64,000 nt of DNA from Brachionus koreanus. Its lineage: Eukaryota > Rotifera > Eurotatoria > Ploima > Brachionidae. Shown in pieces: positions 21,033-31,714 of this stretch. Under the pieces are notes generated by a model. That model was not told where the DNA came from and ran no database searches. It saw only the letters and a list, made by a program, of their open reading frames with translations. Position 1 is the stretch's first letter, and each line of letters starts with the position of its first letter. The position numbers and the translations under genes are program-made. The stretch covers positions 484,046 through 548,045 of the forward strand of contig PJRA01000508.1 of the NCBI GenBank assembly GCA_016987375.1, in the 5' to 3' direction.

Positions 21033-23989
21033 TTAATTTTTTTTCAATTTTCCATTTGTGTTTAAAAATTCATTTAGCTTTCTGCTTGGTAAGCTTTTTT
21101 CAAAAGCATTTCGCCAATCTGTTCCTTGTTTAAGATGCAAAAATATATTGAATAGATGATCCATGTTTAAGCTCTTCTGACCTCGGTTCCATCTTAAATA
21201 ATTTGAATTTTTATTTTTATTTAGATTGATAAAAAAAATCTCAATTCAAAGTTAATTTTTTTTTAAATATCAAAATTATGCTTTTAACATTATTAATTAT
21301 CAAAATTTTTTAAATACATTATTTTTAAAATTAGAGTGACAATAATCCATTTCATCAACTAAGTTTATTTTTTTTATTAAAACATTTATTGTCAATTGAT
21401 AGTCTTTTCTTATTTTTAATAAGAGATAATTAAAATTATTTAGTTTGTATATAATAATTGAATTTTAAAAAAATAGAATTTGTAAATTTCCTAAGTATTT
21501 CTGGTATTTTTTTATTCAATTCCTGTAAATTTTGTTTTATTACACCACTCTAAAACCGTAACAACTTGGTTTTTGGGCCTAAAAAAATCCAATTAAAAAT
21601 AGTTAAGTTGAAAATCTATGATCCCAAAAGTCAACTAAATATTTATTAGAAAGACGAAAAACTATTTTTTGTTGAGGCTTTATAACGTGTGGCTCAAAAA
21701 GCAAATATTTCCGGTACCTAGTAATTCTTTCTTAATCTAATATAAAATGGTATTCAATTAATTAAATAATAGTGTTCTTAGATACTAGCCATTTATTTAT
21801 TCTATAAAAACAATCAAGTGTCTGGAAGTTAAGCTTGTTCTTTTTTTCATTACATTTTTCATTATATACAGATCATACTTAAAAAATATTACAAGTTATT
21901 GTCTATTCAAACAATTACAGATAGTGTTGGATGCGGACAGAGCTAACCAGTTCGATGGTCGGGGGGTAACTCGCAGTTGTTGGCCCGTTTATTATGACGG
22001 GCTACTTTTTAGCGCGTATAATAATCGTTTAAATTTAAACGGGCGGACTCTGGCCCGTATATCAACTGTTTAAATTTAGAATTTATTATGAAAAATTTTT
22101 AAATTGATTGTTTAGATTATTAACTTGCATTTTATTCCTCTTTTTTTGTCAGAAATTTAAAAATTTATCTTTAATAAATTATTNNNNNNNNNNNNNNNNN
22201 NNNNNNNNNNNNNNNNNNNNNNNNNNNNNNAATAAACGGGCCAGAGTCCGCCCGTAATAAACTGTCCGTTTAATACGATTACAGTCATAGTTTTGAAAAA
22301 TTTTGACCCGTTTACTGTCTGCTTACACGGACACCAAAATTAATTAAAAGCTTTCAGAAAAAAAATTATAAGCTTTTTTAGCATTAATTTTTGTTCTTTT
22401 TTTTGTATTTTGTACCAAATTTCACAAAACTGTATACATATAGACATACAAGTTCCGAAATCATTTTCTTCAAAGTGTTTGAATTTGGATTATTAGTGTT
22501 AAATAAAAAAATAATCTTCAATTTAATTGTTAGTATTCGTTCAATTCAAAAGATCTCTTAAATAGCTGATAGAAATGGCCACCAATGCTTCTCAGTGTTT
22601 AGAGATGTTTTATAGAATAATGTTTTAAAATTTTTTATCTAAAAAATAGAAATTCATGAATTATAAATATTTAAGACGTCTATTATTTAGATAATAATAA
22701 AAAAAAAATTTTATAAGCTTTAAAAATTAAACGATAAAAAATTCTTTTCTTTAGATCTTCTAAATTTGAAATAATTGTGTAAAATAAATTTAATTAAAAG
22801 GTTGATGGTCTTTTTTTGAAAAAATAAATATTTTTGTAACTTTAAATTTAAATTGAATTAAATTTTGATTTTTCTAATTAAATAAAAAATAATGTTCACT
22901 TATACTGTACAATCACTAGCTTTGAATGAAAAAAAATCAAATTTTGATTGTACTCACTTTACATAATCATCAATAGGCAGCCTTTCGCATCTAATGCCAT
23001 CTTTTTTAGCCTGAGAGTAAGAACAATATTTAAATCTATCATCACCTACATCTATTATTGAGCCTATAATGTAAATCTTCTCTGGATCATAACGAGTCAT
23101 TTTATACTTGGCATCACGTGATAAATAAACCAGTTTATTTTTAGGAAAAATGTCCAAATAATTGTCTTGTGTTTCAAATATTAAGTTGGAATCGTATTCC
23201 AAAAATCGACCGTAGCGTTCATGAAATTCAGTTTTTGGATCATAATTGCAAAAATGTATCTGAAAAGGTAACTCGGAAGTTCTATTAGCACTCAGTATAT
23301 TTATATATTGTCTATATAAAGATTTAATATGTTCAATACGAGTATGCATGGAGGTGAATCTAAAATCGAAAACGAGAGATGGTTCATTGGTCAAAATTGA
23401 TGTTAGGACTTTTGATCTGTGAAAACGTCTGATTTCAGTGTTATTAATTCGCTTTAAATATGTGTCTTTTCCGGGATAATTTGTAATAACTTCAGATTCG
23501 TTGTCACTTACAACTATTCGTTTTTCTCTTTTTTCCTTTTCCTTTCTTTTTTGTTCTTTTTGAAAAGCATAATACTCCTCTTTAACCATGTGTCTAATTA
23601 GAATAAATCTATAAAAGTCAAACTTTTTATTAAAATAAAACCAACAGCATAGAATTTCCTAAATGAGTAAAACTTTCGCATTTTTCGAGCATCCTCATTA
23701 CTTGGTCATTTAATTCTTTTGGCACTGGTAAACCGTTTTCACGCCTAAAATGCCACAAGTCTGTAATGACTTGTTTTTTTTCTTCTAAATTTAGTTCTGA
23801 AAATTTTTTATAAGATTTTTGCATTGACTTTTTATTTGCTTGTGATGGTGTGCTTGTTAATTTTTTAAACCAATCTTCCTCGAAATTGTTCGATTTATTC
23901 AATGTTGGATCAGTTGAAAAATAGCATTTTAGAATTCTGTTTGAATTTTTGGATGTCAAACGAAACAAATTTAGTAATTTAATACTCAT
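21033..23989 (-). CDS. TRMT10C: mitochondrial RNase P/tRNA methyltransferase subunit
   Basis: SPOUT-fold tRNA m1R9 methyltransferase subunit of protein-only mitochondrial RNase P (MRPP1). Exons in transcript order: 23642-23989, about 23622-22958, 21033-21192. The N-terminus (MSIKLLNLFRLTSKN..YFST) is a good mitochondrial presequence. Core motifs are LVFDFRFT, FHERYGRFLEYDS, NYLDIFPKNKLVYLSRDA, EKIYIIGSIIDVGDD and ERLPIDDYVKW. The last exon reads WNRGQKSLNMDHLFNIFLHL .. LPSRK, as in the family C-terminus. Exon 2 to 3 splices cleanly (GTGAGT donor; intron 21193-22957, 1765 bp, holding a foldback and an assembly gap). The exon 1 to 2 junction is awkward: only removal of 19 bp (23623-23641, GT..AG) keeps the frame, which gives 390 aa (human 403); introns of normal size shift it. 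That junction is uncertain and may reflect an indel. Confidence 0.88.
21921..22330. mobile_element. GC-rich foldback element interrupted by the gap
   Basis: A patch markedly richer in G and C than its surroundings inside TRMT10C intron 2. The segment acgggcggactctggcccgt (about 22039-22058) recurs inverted as acgggccagagtccgcccgt (about 22236-22255), a 20-bp exact inverted pair on either side of the N run. A nested inverted pair (gcccg .. cgggc, about 21983-22002) is also present. Outer flanks (tgttggatgcggac near 21926; complement of cttacacggacacc near 22322-22335) look loosely alike. Most likely a DNA-transposon relic whose hairpin defeated assembly. Limits are approximate. Confidence 0.55.
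22184..22230. other. assembly gap (47 N)
   Basis: A run of N. It lies between the inverted arms of a foldback repeat in TRMT10C intron 2, so true length and content are unknown. Confidence 0.99.
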
Positions 23990-24119
23990 TTCTTATAAAT
24001 TTTTATTTTTAATTAAGACCTAAATTTTTAAAATTAAATTTTTGAATATTTATCAGTTTTTTTGCAATATTTCTTAAATCTTATTACACATAATAATCTT
24101 AACAAAATCACTAATTTAT

Positions 24120-24895
24120 AGCAGAGTTTGTATCAGATTACAAACATGGAATATCTCCACAACAAGATTGTAGTTGCATACTTAGAATATAAAGCTAGCG
24201 AGTTCGACAAAGAATACAAAACCAAATCAGACTTCCGTAAGAAAGAGGCAAAACATACACACTCGAAAAGAGAAACGGTCAAAAAGTATAAGTAAATTGT
24301 ACAAAATGGACAGAGCTAAATTCTGGAGAAATATTAACCGAATGCAAACGTAAGACATACCAGTCGAAACAAAACTGGAAGATAACACACATATTGAATT
24401 AAAACATGACCTTAACTCTACACTGCTGATGTATGGTATGGAGTATTGTGACCTCAAAAAACCAAAATAACTAAAATCAAACGGACAGAAGGCAATATCA
24501 TTAAAAGAAATAATTGGTGTACCAAGTCGGTGTAGAACAACAAGCCAAATTATTTCACTAAACATTGATCACACTCGAATTTATCTAGAAAACCACAAGT
24601 TAGAACTCATACTAATAAAAAATGGCGACACTAAGGGCTTACTCTTGGAAAATCTAGAAGGTGATGGACTGAAAAATTGATGGGGAATTACGGCACACAG
24701 TTTCGAAAACCATCCGAAAACTCTAGATGAAATCGTGACCCTATGCAAAATAACAATTTACCTGAACAAAGCCGATCAAGAGTCAGAAAAAAGAGATAAT
24801 GATCTAGTGAAAGATAACAAAAAATTATTGGGCAATAACAACCCCAGTATGCACAAAGACTTATTCGAACTGATAAAATTCAAACCAACAAATTA
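24120..24895 (+). mobile_element. decayed non-LTR retrotransposon (internally deleted)
   Basis: Translated pieces with several stops resemble LINE polyproteins. About 24150-24290 gives a basic linker (SEFDKEYKTKSDFRKKEAK). About 24296-24350 gives KLYKMDRAKFWRNINRMQ, like the linker between endonuclease and reverse transcriptase. About 24425-24680 gives LLMYGMEYCDLKK, then ISLKEIIGVPSRCRTTS and NIDHTRIYLENHKLEL, like the region after the RT thumb. The catalytic RT core between them is missing. The segment is less AT-rich than its flanks, and a (TAG)n run follows near 24953-24968. Which LINE clade it belongs to cannot be decided. It is a dead fragment. Confidence 0.65.
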
Positions 24896-26739
24896 AAAAA
24901 ATTTTTTTCAAATCAATATCTTAATTGTATTATATTCAAATTCTATTTATCTAGTAGTAGTAGTAGTAGAAGTATTTATCTAAATTTATTTTAAATTTGA
25001 TTTTCATAAGAACAAGCATTCTTTTTGTATATATATATATGCTTTTATAAAACAACACTCTATTATCATATTTCACGGTACATCTAGACAGTGGTCGGTA
25101 GAGCGGCCTTTTGGTAAATAAATATAAAAAATATCTGTTTATAATATCATATAATTAATTGATTAAAATATTCATAATATCACAATTTTTATACTTAATA
25201 ATAATAATAATAGTCAATATTCTACTGATTAATTGATTTAAAAGTCACTTTTTAAAATTGGTGAGAGTTTGAGTAAATTATGCAAAACATGCGGCAAGCA
25301 TTTACCAACAAAATTGTAATATTTTGTCCAAAAAGAAAGTAAATGAACCAAAATTTTTGTTTTTATTTATTTTTTTATTTGATCATAAAAAATAGATAAT
25401 AAAATATTTTTTATTCGGACTTTGTATTAACAATATTTGTATTAACAAATCCAAACTTTTAATCTATTATGAATAAATTTATTGTATTTTAATTAAAACA
25501 ATGATAGTTTTTATTTAGTTAATGATATGCAAGTGTCAACGAGATTTTCATTAATTCTTTTAAGTAAAAAAATTAATTTATAAGTTATAGTATAGAGAGC
25601 AAAAATTTTTAATTTTAAACAGTTCTTTGATTTTAGATTTTAGATATTCATTGATCATTAGTCCTTTCAGAAGCCATTTTAGATTTAATCATTTTGATGT
25701 TAATTTCTAATCTTGTTTATGAGGAAATAAAAGCAGCATTTAAAGCACCAAAACTTCGATGTCCAACAAAAGGTTCTAAAAATAAACCAAAAATTTAATT
25801 ATTTTATTCGATTCTCTTTTGTTTGATTTAACATTTGATTTTCTTTACAATAATAACAAAATACTATGAATTTAAGATAAATTTTCATTTCTTTATGAGC
25901 AACTTGCATTATTAAATGAAAGCAATTTAATTTAAAAATAGGTAAGAGAACATAAGAACATACAAGAATGAATAAATTTTCTTTTTATTTATTTAATTCA
26001 TTGGATCAAATAAAATACTCGTATTAAAAATAAAAAATATTTAAATTAAAAATTTAATTTCTTCATAACACGTTATTAAAACAATTTCTTTTTAAAACTA
26101 ATTAAAATATCATTAATTTTGTGATTTAATAAAACAATTATTTGATTTTAAAAATTTATTTATTTGTTTAGCAAAAGTTTTTTCGATTAATAGTTTCAAA
26201 AAATAATTCAATATTCAAAATACTCTAAGACTTTTTATGGATTGCAGGATAATTAGCTTTTGAGAATTTTCAAAGGATCTAATACGTACTTTTATTTCAA
26301 TTTAATTTTAATTTTAAACTAATTAAGCAATTCAGTTTTAATCAGTTACATTTTGTTGATATACTACCCAAACGCGTTTTAAAAAATTCTAAAAAGAAAT
26401 TTAGAAAAAATTCCATTAAAAGCAGAATATTCCAAAAAAATTTAAAAAGATAACAAATTGATTAGTTGAATTTTGTTTAAGTATTATCTAATTTTTAAAA
26501 AATTTAAATTAAAAATTTTAAAAAATTTTCAATTAATGATTAAAAAAATCAAATTTGTTTGGTTTATAATAAAAATTTAAAAATTCACAAAAATACTTGA
26601 TAAAGCAAACTAATTTAAGAAGACCTATTAAGTCTGATTTGAATTAACATTTTTGGAATTAAAATTATTAAGGTAAATTTTTTCTTCATAATAATACCAA
26701 TTAAACATTGATTGTTCGAAAAACTTAAGCTTAACAAGA
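24896..26739. other. intergenic with simple repeats
   Basis: AT-rich spacer. It contains a (TAG)n run near 24953-24968 and a (TA)n run near 25029-25040. A short frame at 25697-25798 (33 codons, ending PTKGSKNKPKI) has a coding-like composition but no other support. Confidence 0.5.
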
Positions 26740-27388
26740 ATGTCAACAAAAACACGCTTAATCTCAGAAAATTTCGACAGAAAAAAAGGACTTAACAAAA
26801 TTCAGCTTAAAAATTTAAAGCAACAGCCAAAATATGAATCAAAAATTCCACTTGATTCTGGCGTTGTGGCCAGATTGGTAAATTAAGAATTGCTGCTTTT
26901 ATCAAAAAAATGTTTTAAATTTTAATTTTTTCAAGCCAACTTTTGAAATTCCAATTGAAAGAAAAGGTCCATTCGATATTGGTCTAGTTCAGACATGGAT
27001 AATTTACATTATTCTTATGATTTTGGCACTTGTAGCCCTAATTGGTCTGATACTAACAATTTTGGGTCTTACAATTGACATTTTTTCAGTTGCTTACACA
27101 AAAAACCAAGAAATCAAAATTTTTGGTGTTGTTCTCACCAGCACAGTTTTAACATCATCAACTATTCTACTGTTCTGCTTTGGCTGTCAGCACGCAAAAG
27201 AGGTTGGCTGGCTATCAAATGCACACTATGCTACTGACTATGTAGAATCGGAATTTATTGACGAAGCCGCTAAAATTAGCGCTCTATATTCTATTGATCC
27301 TAAATTACAAAGTGAAGAGGCAAAACCAATTTCACCAAGTCAAGTTCAGCCTACACAAATTTCAAATCAACCAGTAATTATGTATTAA
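26740..27388 (+). CDS. unrecognised two-pass membrane protein
   Basis: I do not recognise the family. Exons are 26740-26877 and 26936-27388, separated by a 58-bp GT..AG intron in phase 0; 196 aa predicted. The first 65 residues are basic and polar (MSTKTRLISENFDRKKG..). Two hydrophobic segments follow at about 66-95 (TWIIYIILMILALVALIGL..) and 107-129 (FGVVLTSTVLTSSTILLFCF). The polar tail includes ISPSQVQPTQISNQPVIMY at the C-terminus. No signal peptide is seen. A short intergenic stretch of 103 bp containing aataaa separates it from the next gene on the same strand. The last 26 codons and some 3' UTR are duplicated at 30239-30345. The existence of the gene is supported by the clean intron and frame; its function is unknown. 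Confidence 0.7.
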
Positions 27389-27491
27389 TTTAATTTAAAA
27401 GAAAACCTTATAGAGACAAAATTTTCTATAAAATGATTTAATTTCTAAATAAAGACATTAGTAAAAATATTTATTTTTGATTTAAACAAAA

Positions 27492-27932
27492 ATGAAAAAA
27501 TCATATTATCAGACTATACCTGATGCGGAGCAGAAAACTTATAATCCAACATATTTTGGAAAGCTAGATCAAAATATTTCAATAATTCCACATCACAGAA
27601 TTCCAATTTATCAGCCAAACTTTGTTCCGTCTAAACAGACTTTGCCAAAAATTAAAAGAGCAGTATCGCTGCAGATCAAACCAAATGACAAATTAAATAG
27701 TCAGATTAGGCTGTCTTATGCTGCTCCACAGACACAGTCACTTGTAATTAACCCAACCTCTACACTGCCACCTATTGTTTCTCCGTCTATCATATCAGCA
27801 CGAACAACACCGGTTTATGTTTCTTCTACTCAACTTATGCGTCCTACATTCAATTACATTCAACCATATCATAATAACTTAACTTTACCAGTAACTAACA
27901 AGATTAATTATAGAATAATTAGAAAATTTTAA
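27492..27932 (+). CDS. unrecognised small basic P/Q/S-rich protein
   Basis: Single-exon frame of 146 aa, MKKSYYQTIPDAEQ.. to ..NYRIIRKF. It is rich in P, Q, S, T and I, with no hydrophobic helix and no known domain, and is probably intrinsically disordered. A basic C-terminal end (YRIIRKF) resembles in style the end of the next gene (YERIDPRFKRYKFD). It begins 103 bp after the stop of the preceding membrane-protein gene. Composition is far from the AT-rich background, which supports real coding sequence. Function is unknown; likely lineage-specific. Confidence 0.6.
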   Translation: MKKSYYQTIPDAEQKTYNPTYFGKLDQNISIIPHHRIPIYQPNFVPSKQTLPKIKRAVSLQIKPNDKLNSQIRLSYAAPQTQSLVINPTSTLPPIVSPSIISARTTPVYVSSTQLMRPTFNYIQPYHNNLTLPVTNKINYRIIRKF

Positions 27933-28394
27933 GATTTAAGCTTTTCTCTTTCTCACTGTAAATATTTTAACATTAGACACTTTACGAGCTCTTAAAAAAA
28001 TTTAATTATTCTACTACCTAAGTTGATCAACCACTTGAGCTTAATTTCTTTTTAATTTTTCATTTTAGCAATTTTAAGCAATTGAACAAAATTAATTATT
28101 AGCATAATATTTTTTCCAAATAGTTGATTTTTTAGGCTTTATAACTTCAACTTTGTATCTTAAAACAAGATAAATCGTCTCTCATTTTAAGTCAAATAAA
28201 AAATCAAATTTTTATAAATTATTATTTTTTAAATTTAATAGCTTTTTTTTGCTGATTCAATAATGAATTTTTTTAGATTTTTTTTTACTTAAAAATAAAC
28301 TTTTGTTTTAAATAATTCATTAAGACTAATACTTTGATTTTGAAAAAGACTGCTCAATCAATTAAATAAAGTTTTAATTTTATTTAAACTAGAA

Positions 28395-28967
28395 ATGAGT
28401 AATAGTTATGAAGATTTGGAGAATTTTTTAAAAACAGGCCGAATTTCGCACAAACACCGAGTTGTACTCAACTCCGAAAATAATACTAAATCACTGAATT
28501 CATTTAATTATCCGACTCCTAGTCATTCCTTTTACTTTCAGTCTGAGCCGGCAACTAACCGACGCGAAACACCGACTCTCCCAAACATTAACAACCCGGT
28601 TCAACAGTCGGTTCAACCTTCATTCCAGCCCTATCAAAAATTTGTAACTTTGCCGAATTTTTACGAAACACCTCGTGCCTTTATTCCGGCCGAATCACAG
28701 AGTAGTTTTCTTCAATCAAACAGTCAGCAAAAATTCACCTCTCAGTCGCAGTTTTTTCCTCCATTGGCTACTCAAACTCTCCCAATCCCATCCTACGGTA
28801 TGACCATACAATCGCCTTATTATCAAGCCTATCCATCAGTTCAATACATAACAGACAAAAGCGCATCATACCCAAATATTAAAACAGTTATTGTACAACC
28901 AACAACGAAGCCTAAATTTTTATATGAAAGAATTGATCCAAGATTTAAAAGATATAAATTCGATTAG
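28395..28967 (+). CDS. unrecognised P/Q/S/Y-rich protein
   Basis: Single-exon frame of 190 aa, MSNSYEDLENFLKTGRISHK.. ending ..FLYERIDPRFKRYKFD. A short acidic start is followed by a long low-complexity P/Q/S/F/Y-rich region (for example LPIPSYGMTIQSPYYQAYP) and a charged end. No domain, signal peptide or membrane segment is seen. It uses C and G more freely than its surroundings (accgactctcccaaac..), as expected for coding DNA. A damaged copy of its last part and 3' UTR lies at 35110-35619 next to DAD1. Together with the two genes before it, this makes a tandem of three small unrecognised genes. Function is unknown. Confidence 0.6.
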   Translation: MSNSYEDLENFLKTGRISHKHRVVLNSENNTKSLNSFNYPTPSHSFYFQSEPATNRRETPTLPNINNPVQQSVQPSFQPYQKFVTLPNFYETPRAFIPAESQSSFLQSNSQQKFTSQSQFFPPLATQTLPIPSYGMTIQSPYYQAYPSVQYITDKSASYPNIKTVIVQPTTKPKFLYERIDPRFKRYKFD

Positions 28968-29077
28968 AAACAAATATCAAAACAAAAAAAAATTTTATTA
29001 TAAAATTTTAAATATTGTGTTTAAAAGTCAAAATAAATAGTTAAAAATAATAAATGATTGTTCGTTTCGACTTTCAT

Positions 29078-29104
29078 TTAACTAATAAAGTTGACAGTAA
29101 CCAA
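29078..29104 (-). pseudogene. 3' tail of a DAD1 copy
   Basis: Read on the minus strand this encodes L-V-T-V-N-F-I-S-stop, matching the last residues of the intact DAD1 at 35620-36020 ([12 protein letters not shown]). It sits just past the 3' UTR of the gene at 28395, in the same convergent arrangement as at 35.4-35.7 kb. Only about 27 bp of coding sequence remain, so this is the edge of a duplicated block. Confidence 0.65.
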
Positions 29105-30238
29105 GTTTTTAAAATTAAAGTTTTCAAAAATTTTTCAAGAGAAATTTTTCAAAACTAAAATTTTTAAAAAATTTAGTTCTAAAAAAAAGTGTTGAAAATT
29201 TACCGCAATAAACTCATAAAATAGAAAAATTGCTAAAGTAAGGAGAACAAATACAGTCCTTTTAAAAAAAGTCTATAGTTTGTAAAATTAAATTTATATT
29301 ACAAAATTTTAATAAAAAATGTGATATTTTATAGAAAATAATGAAAGAAAATATAAAAAATGGTTAGTTTTTTTTCAAAATAAAATTTATTATATTTAAA
29401 AAAATTCACTTTTTTCTGTTAGACTAAAAAATATCCTCGTCCCTAAATATTCACGTAAGATTTAGTTGTTTTACTAAAAATGCGCAAAATAATATAAATT
29501 ATTGTTTAATTTTGCTTACGTCGATCTATATATTTTTTATTATCACATTACACGCATCCGTTTGTTTTTTAAGGTAATCAGAAGTTGGCCTTATTATTTT
29601 TTATATCAAAACTTATTGATTATTTCTTCAAACCTCAAAAATATGATTGAATATAACAAAAGCATCAATAATTTAGTAGTTTCTTAATTTCCTAAATTAA
29701 TAATTAAATCTTTAAATTTAACTGTCAATTTAGTTAAACTAAATTTTACAGTAGAATTTCAACTATTATTAAGCTTTGAAAGAATTTCTACATTTTAAAA
29801 TTTTTTTTTAAAAATTAAAGTCTAATTTTGGTTTAATTAAGTCAAATTTGGAACCTTTTTTTTGAAAAATTAGCTGAATTAAAGTATTTTTTTAAACTTA
29901 AAATTTGATATTACAATGTTTCGAAGGTAATAACTTAAAAATATATTAGCTCAAAATTTTTTATATTTTTAAGAGTATTACTACTTAACGGTACAATTAT
30001 TTTAATTATAAAGAAATTACAAAGAAGTTCTAAAAGTTTATTTGATTATCAGAAAATGATTACTGAAATTTTATGTAAAATTAGATAAGAACTCAAAGAT
30101 TGATTTTTTGATTTCTTTTACATATGTGTGCAATATATAACAGGATGCATAAAAAACAGAATATTAGCAATTTTTGGATTTATGATATATTTTAATACAT
30201 TTCTCAAAAATAAAAATGGGATTTTTCCATTGATAAAT
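29105..30238. other. intergenic, AT-rich
   Basis: Nothing supportable was found. The plus-strand frame at 29502-29687 is low-complexity and not accepted. Confidence 0.5.
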
Positions 30239-30345
30239 AGTGAAGAGGCAAAACCAATTTCACCAAGTCAAGTTCAGTCTACACAAAATTCAAATCAACC
30301 AGTAATTATGTATTAATTTAATTTAATGAAAACCTTATAGAGCCA
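30239..30345 (+). pseudogene. truncated duplicate of the 3' end of the 26740-27388 gene
   Basis: Starting at agtgaagaggcaaaaccaat, this repeats 27311-27388 and about 25 bp beyond the stop with only a few changes. It encodes SEEAKPISPSQVQSTQNSNQPVIMY and the same stop. Upstream sequence is unrelated AT-rich DNA, so no membrane segments are encoded. Dead fragment of about 107 bp. Confidence 0.75.
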
Positions 30346-30924
30346 AATTTTTTATGAAAAAATAGGATTTTCTTTTTCTATTTATTATTTTTTAACTAAA
30401 ATTACTGAAACTTAAACTAAGATTACTTGTAAAAAAAAAAAGAATTACTAATTTTGCATTACTTGTATTATTCATCATGATTTTTCTTATATCTATTAAA
30501 ATTATAAATTAAACCTTATTTTACTTAAAAAAAAAATTTAAATGGTATGTGAAAGTGTGGTCTTTTACATTGTGCACTGAAAATCAATTTTAAATTTCTA
30601 TATTTGAAAATAATAATAAATAATAATAGTAATTAATATTCTTTTTCAATTCAAGTTTCATTAGCGATAAAATCTATAAAAAGTTAATGTTTAATGTTTC
30701 ATTAATGTTGTTAATTATATTTGCATTAATGTAGCATAATAATCATTCTTGAAAAAACATTATAAAAAATAAATATTTTTAAATTTTTACTATTGTTTAT
30801 TAAATTAATATTATTACAGAAATTTTACATTTTTTAGAAAAATAGAAAAAGTATGGAAACAGATAGCTTTAAATACAAATTATTAAATTTTGTTAAAAAA
30901 AAAAACTTCTATTAACTTAATTTT

Positions 30925-31131
30925 CTACTCAGAGTCGCTTATTCGTCTACGCTGTAAACAAGGTGAGTTAATTAAATACAATGATTCGCTCATTGGTTCT
31001 TGGGAACGACTTATAATTAAATTGCTTCCAGCATTTGAACTTATCTCTTCATCAATTGAATTACTTGACAAGCTAGTTGATTGATTAGTTAAACTGCTTG
31101 GTAAAGCCTTATATTTTTTATACTCGAGCAT
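30925..31131 (-). CDS. possible short S-rich protein or terminal exon
   Basis: Open frame of 68 codons with ATG, MLEYKKYKALPSSLTNQS.. ending CLQRRRISDSE. Composition (S, N, E, R) looks more like coding than AT-rich noise, and third positions vary as in real genes. No family is recognised and no splice partner was found. The opposite strand is also open, which lowers confidence. It could be a terminal exon or a decayed gene. Confidence 0.3.
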   Translation of the reverse strand: MLEYKKYKALPSSLTNQSTSLSSNSIDEEISSNAGSNLIISRSQEPMSESLYLINSPCLQRRRISDSE

Positions 31132-31204
31132 AAAAAAGAAAATAATTAATAATTAAAATTGGCTCTGGTAACTATTCTTTATACTATATTCATTCTACTA
31201 GATT

Positions 31205-31338
31205 TTAACACTCAAAGACTTGTACTTTGAATTCCTTCTGTTTCTTCAATAAACTAAATCATTTTTTATAATTTTATTTTAATTGAAAAAAGTAAAAAAA
31301 TTAAATGGGTCGAAAAATCTTCGACCTTTGAGTGATAT
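31205..31338. mobile_element. putative TIR element, TTAACACTCAAAG ends
   Basis: The left end is ttaacactcaaag (31205) and the right end ctttgagtgatatt (to about 31338), inverted over about 10 bp. The interior is non-coding. The termini resemble those of the 19088-19270 element. Small non-autonomous transposon candidate. Confidence 0.4.
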
Positions 31339-31714
31339 TTTTTAGTCTTTTTTAACAAATAACACACAAATTTGTTGATAACAATCGAAGAAAAGAAGAG
31401 AATATTTTTCTATGTTTGTTTTTTGTGAAAAATATTCTTGATTCTTTTGATCGAGATGACTTTCGTCTAAGTGACAAAACTTTGTCAATTTTCAAATTTT
31501 AATAAAAATTTTAATAAAAACTTAGATTTATTTTTTTTTAGAAAATAAAAATTTAGATATTTTTATGTGATAAATTCAATAGTATAATAATTCATTTGAA
31601 ATAGATAAAGAAAGTAGAAATTTAATCTTTTATTATATTTTATTTTTATTTAATACTTTATGAGTTTACTAGAATTGTTAAACAAAAATACAAAATGCAC
31701 AAATAAATTTGGAC

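Larger units (their letters stand above)
30346..31714. other. AT-rich spacer with one short coding-like frame and a TIR pair
   Basis: Apart from the short minus-strand frame (30925-31131) and the TIR-like element (31205-31338), both listed separately, I see only AT-rich non-coding sequence. Confidence 0.5.

Noticed and set aside
24227..24565. 112-codon minus-strand frame
   Set aside because: Opposite strand of a decayed LINE fragment; the plus strand gives the recognisable translation.
24953..24968. (TAG)n run considered as telomere-like or CRISPR-like repeat
   Set aside because: It is a short trinucleotide microsatellite; no spacer structure is present anywhere in the window.
25697..25798. 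33-codon frame ending PTKGSKNKPKI
   Set aside because: Composition looks coding-like, but it is isolated, short and without splice partners.
29502..29687. 61-codon plus-strand frame
   Set aside because: Low-complexity composition, no matching family, no flanking exon.
30890..31084. Plus-strand 64-codon frame overlapping the S-rich minus frame
   Set aside because: Mirror of the opposite frame with poorer composition; begins in a poly-A run.
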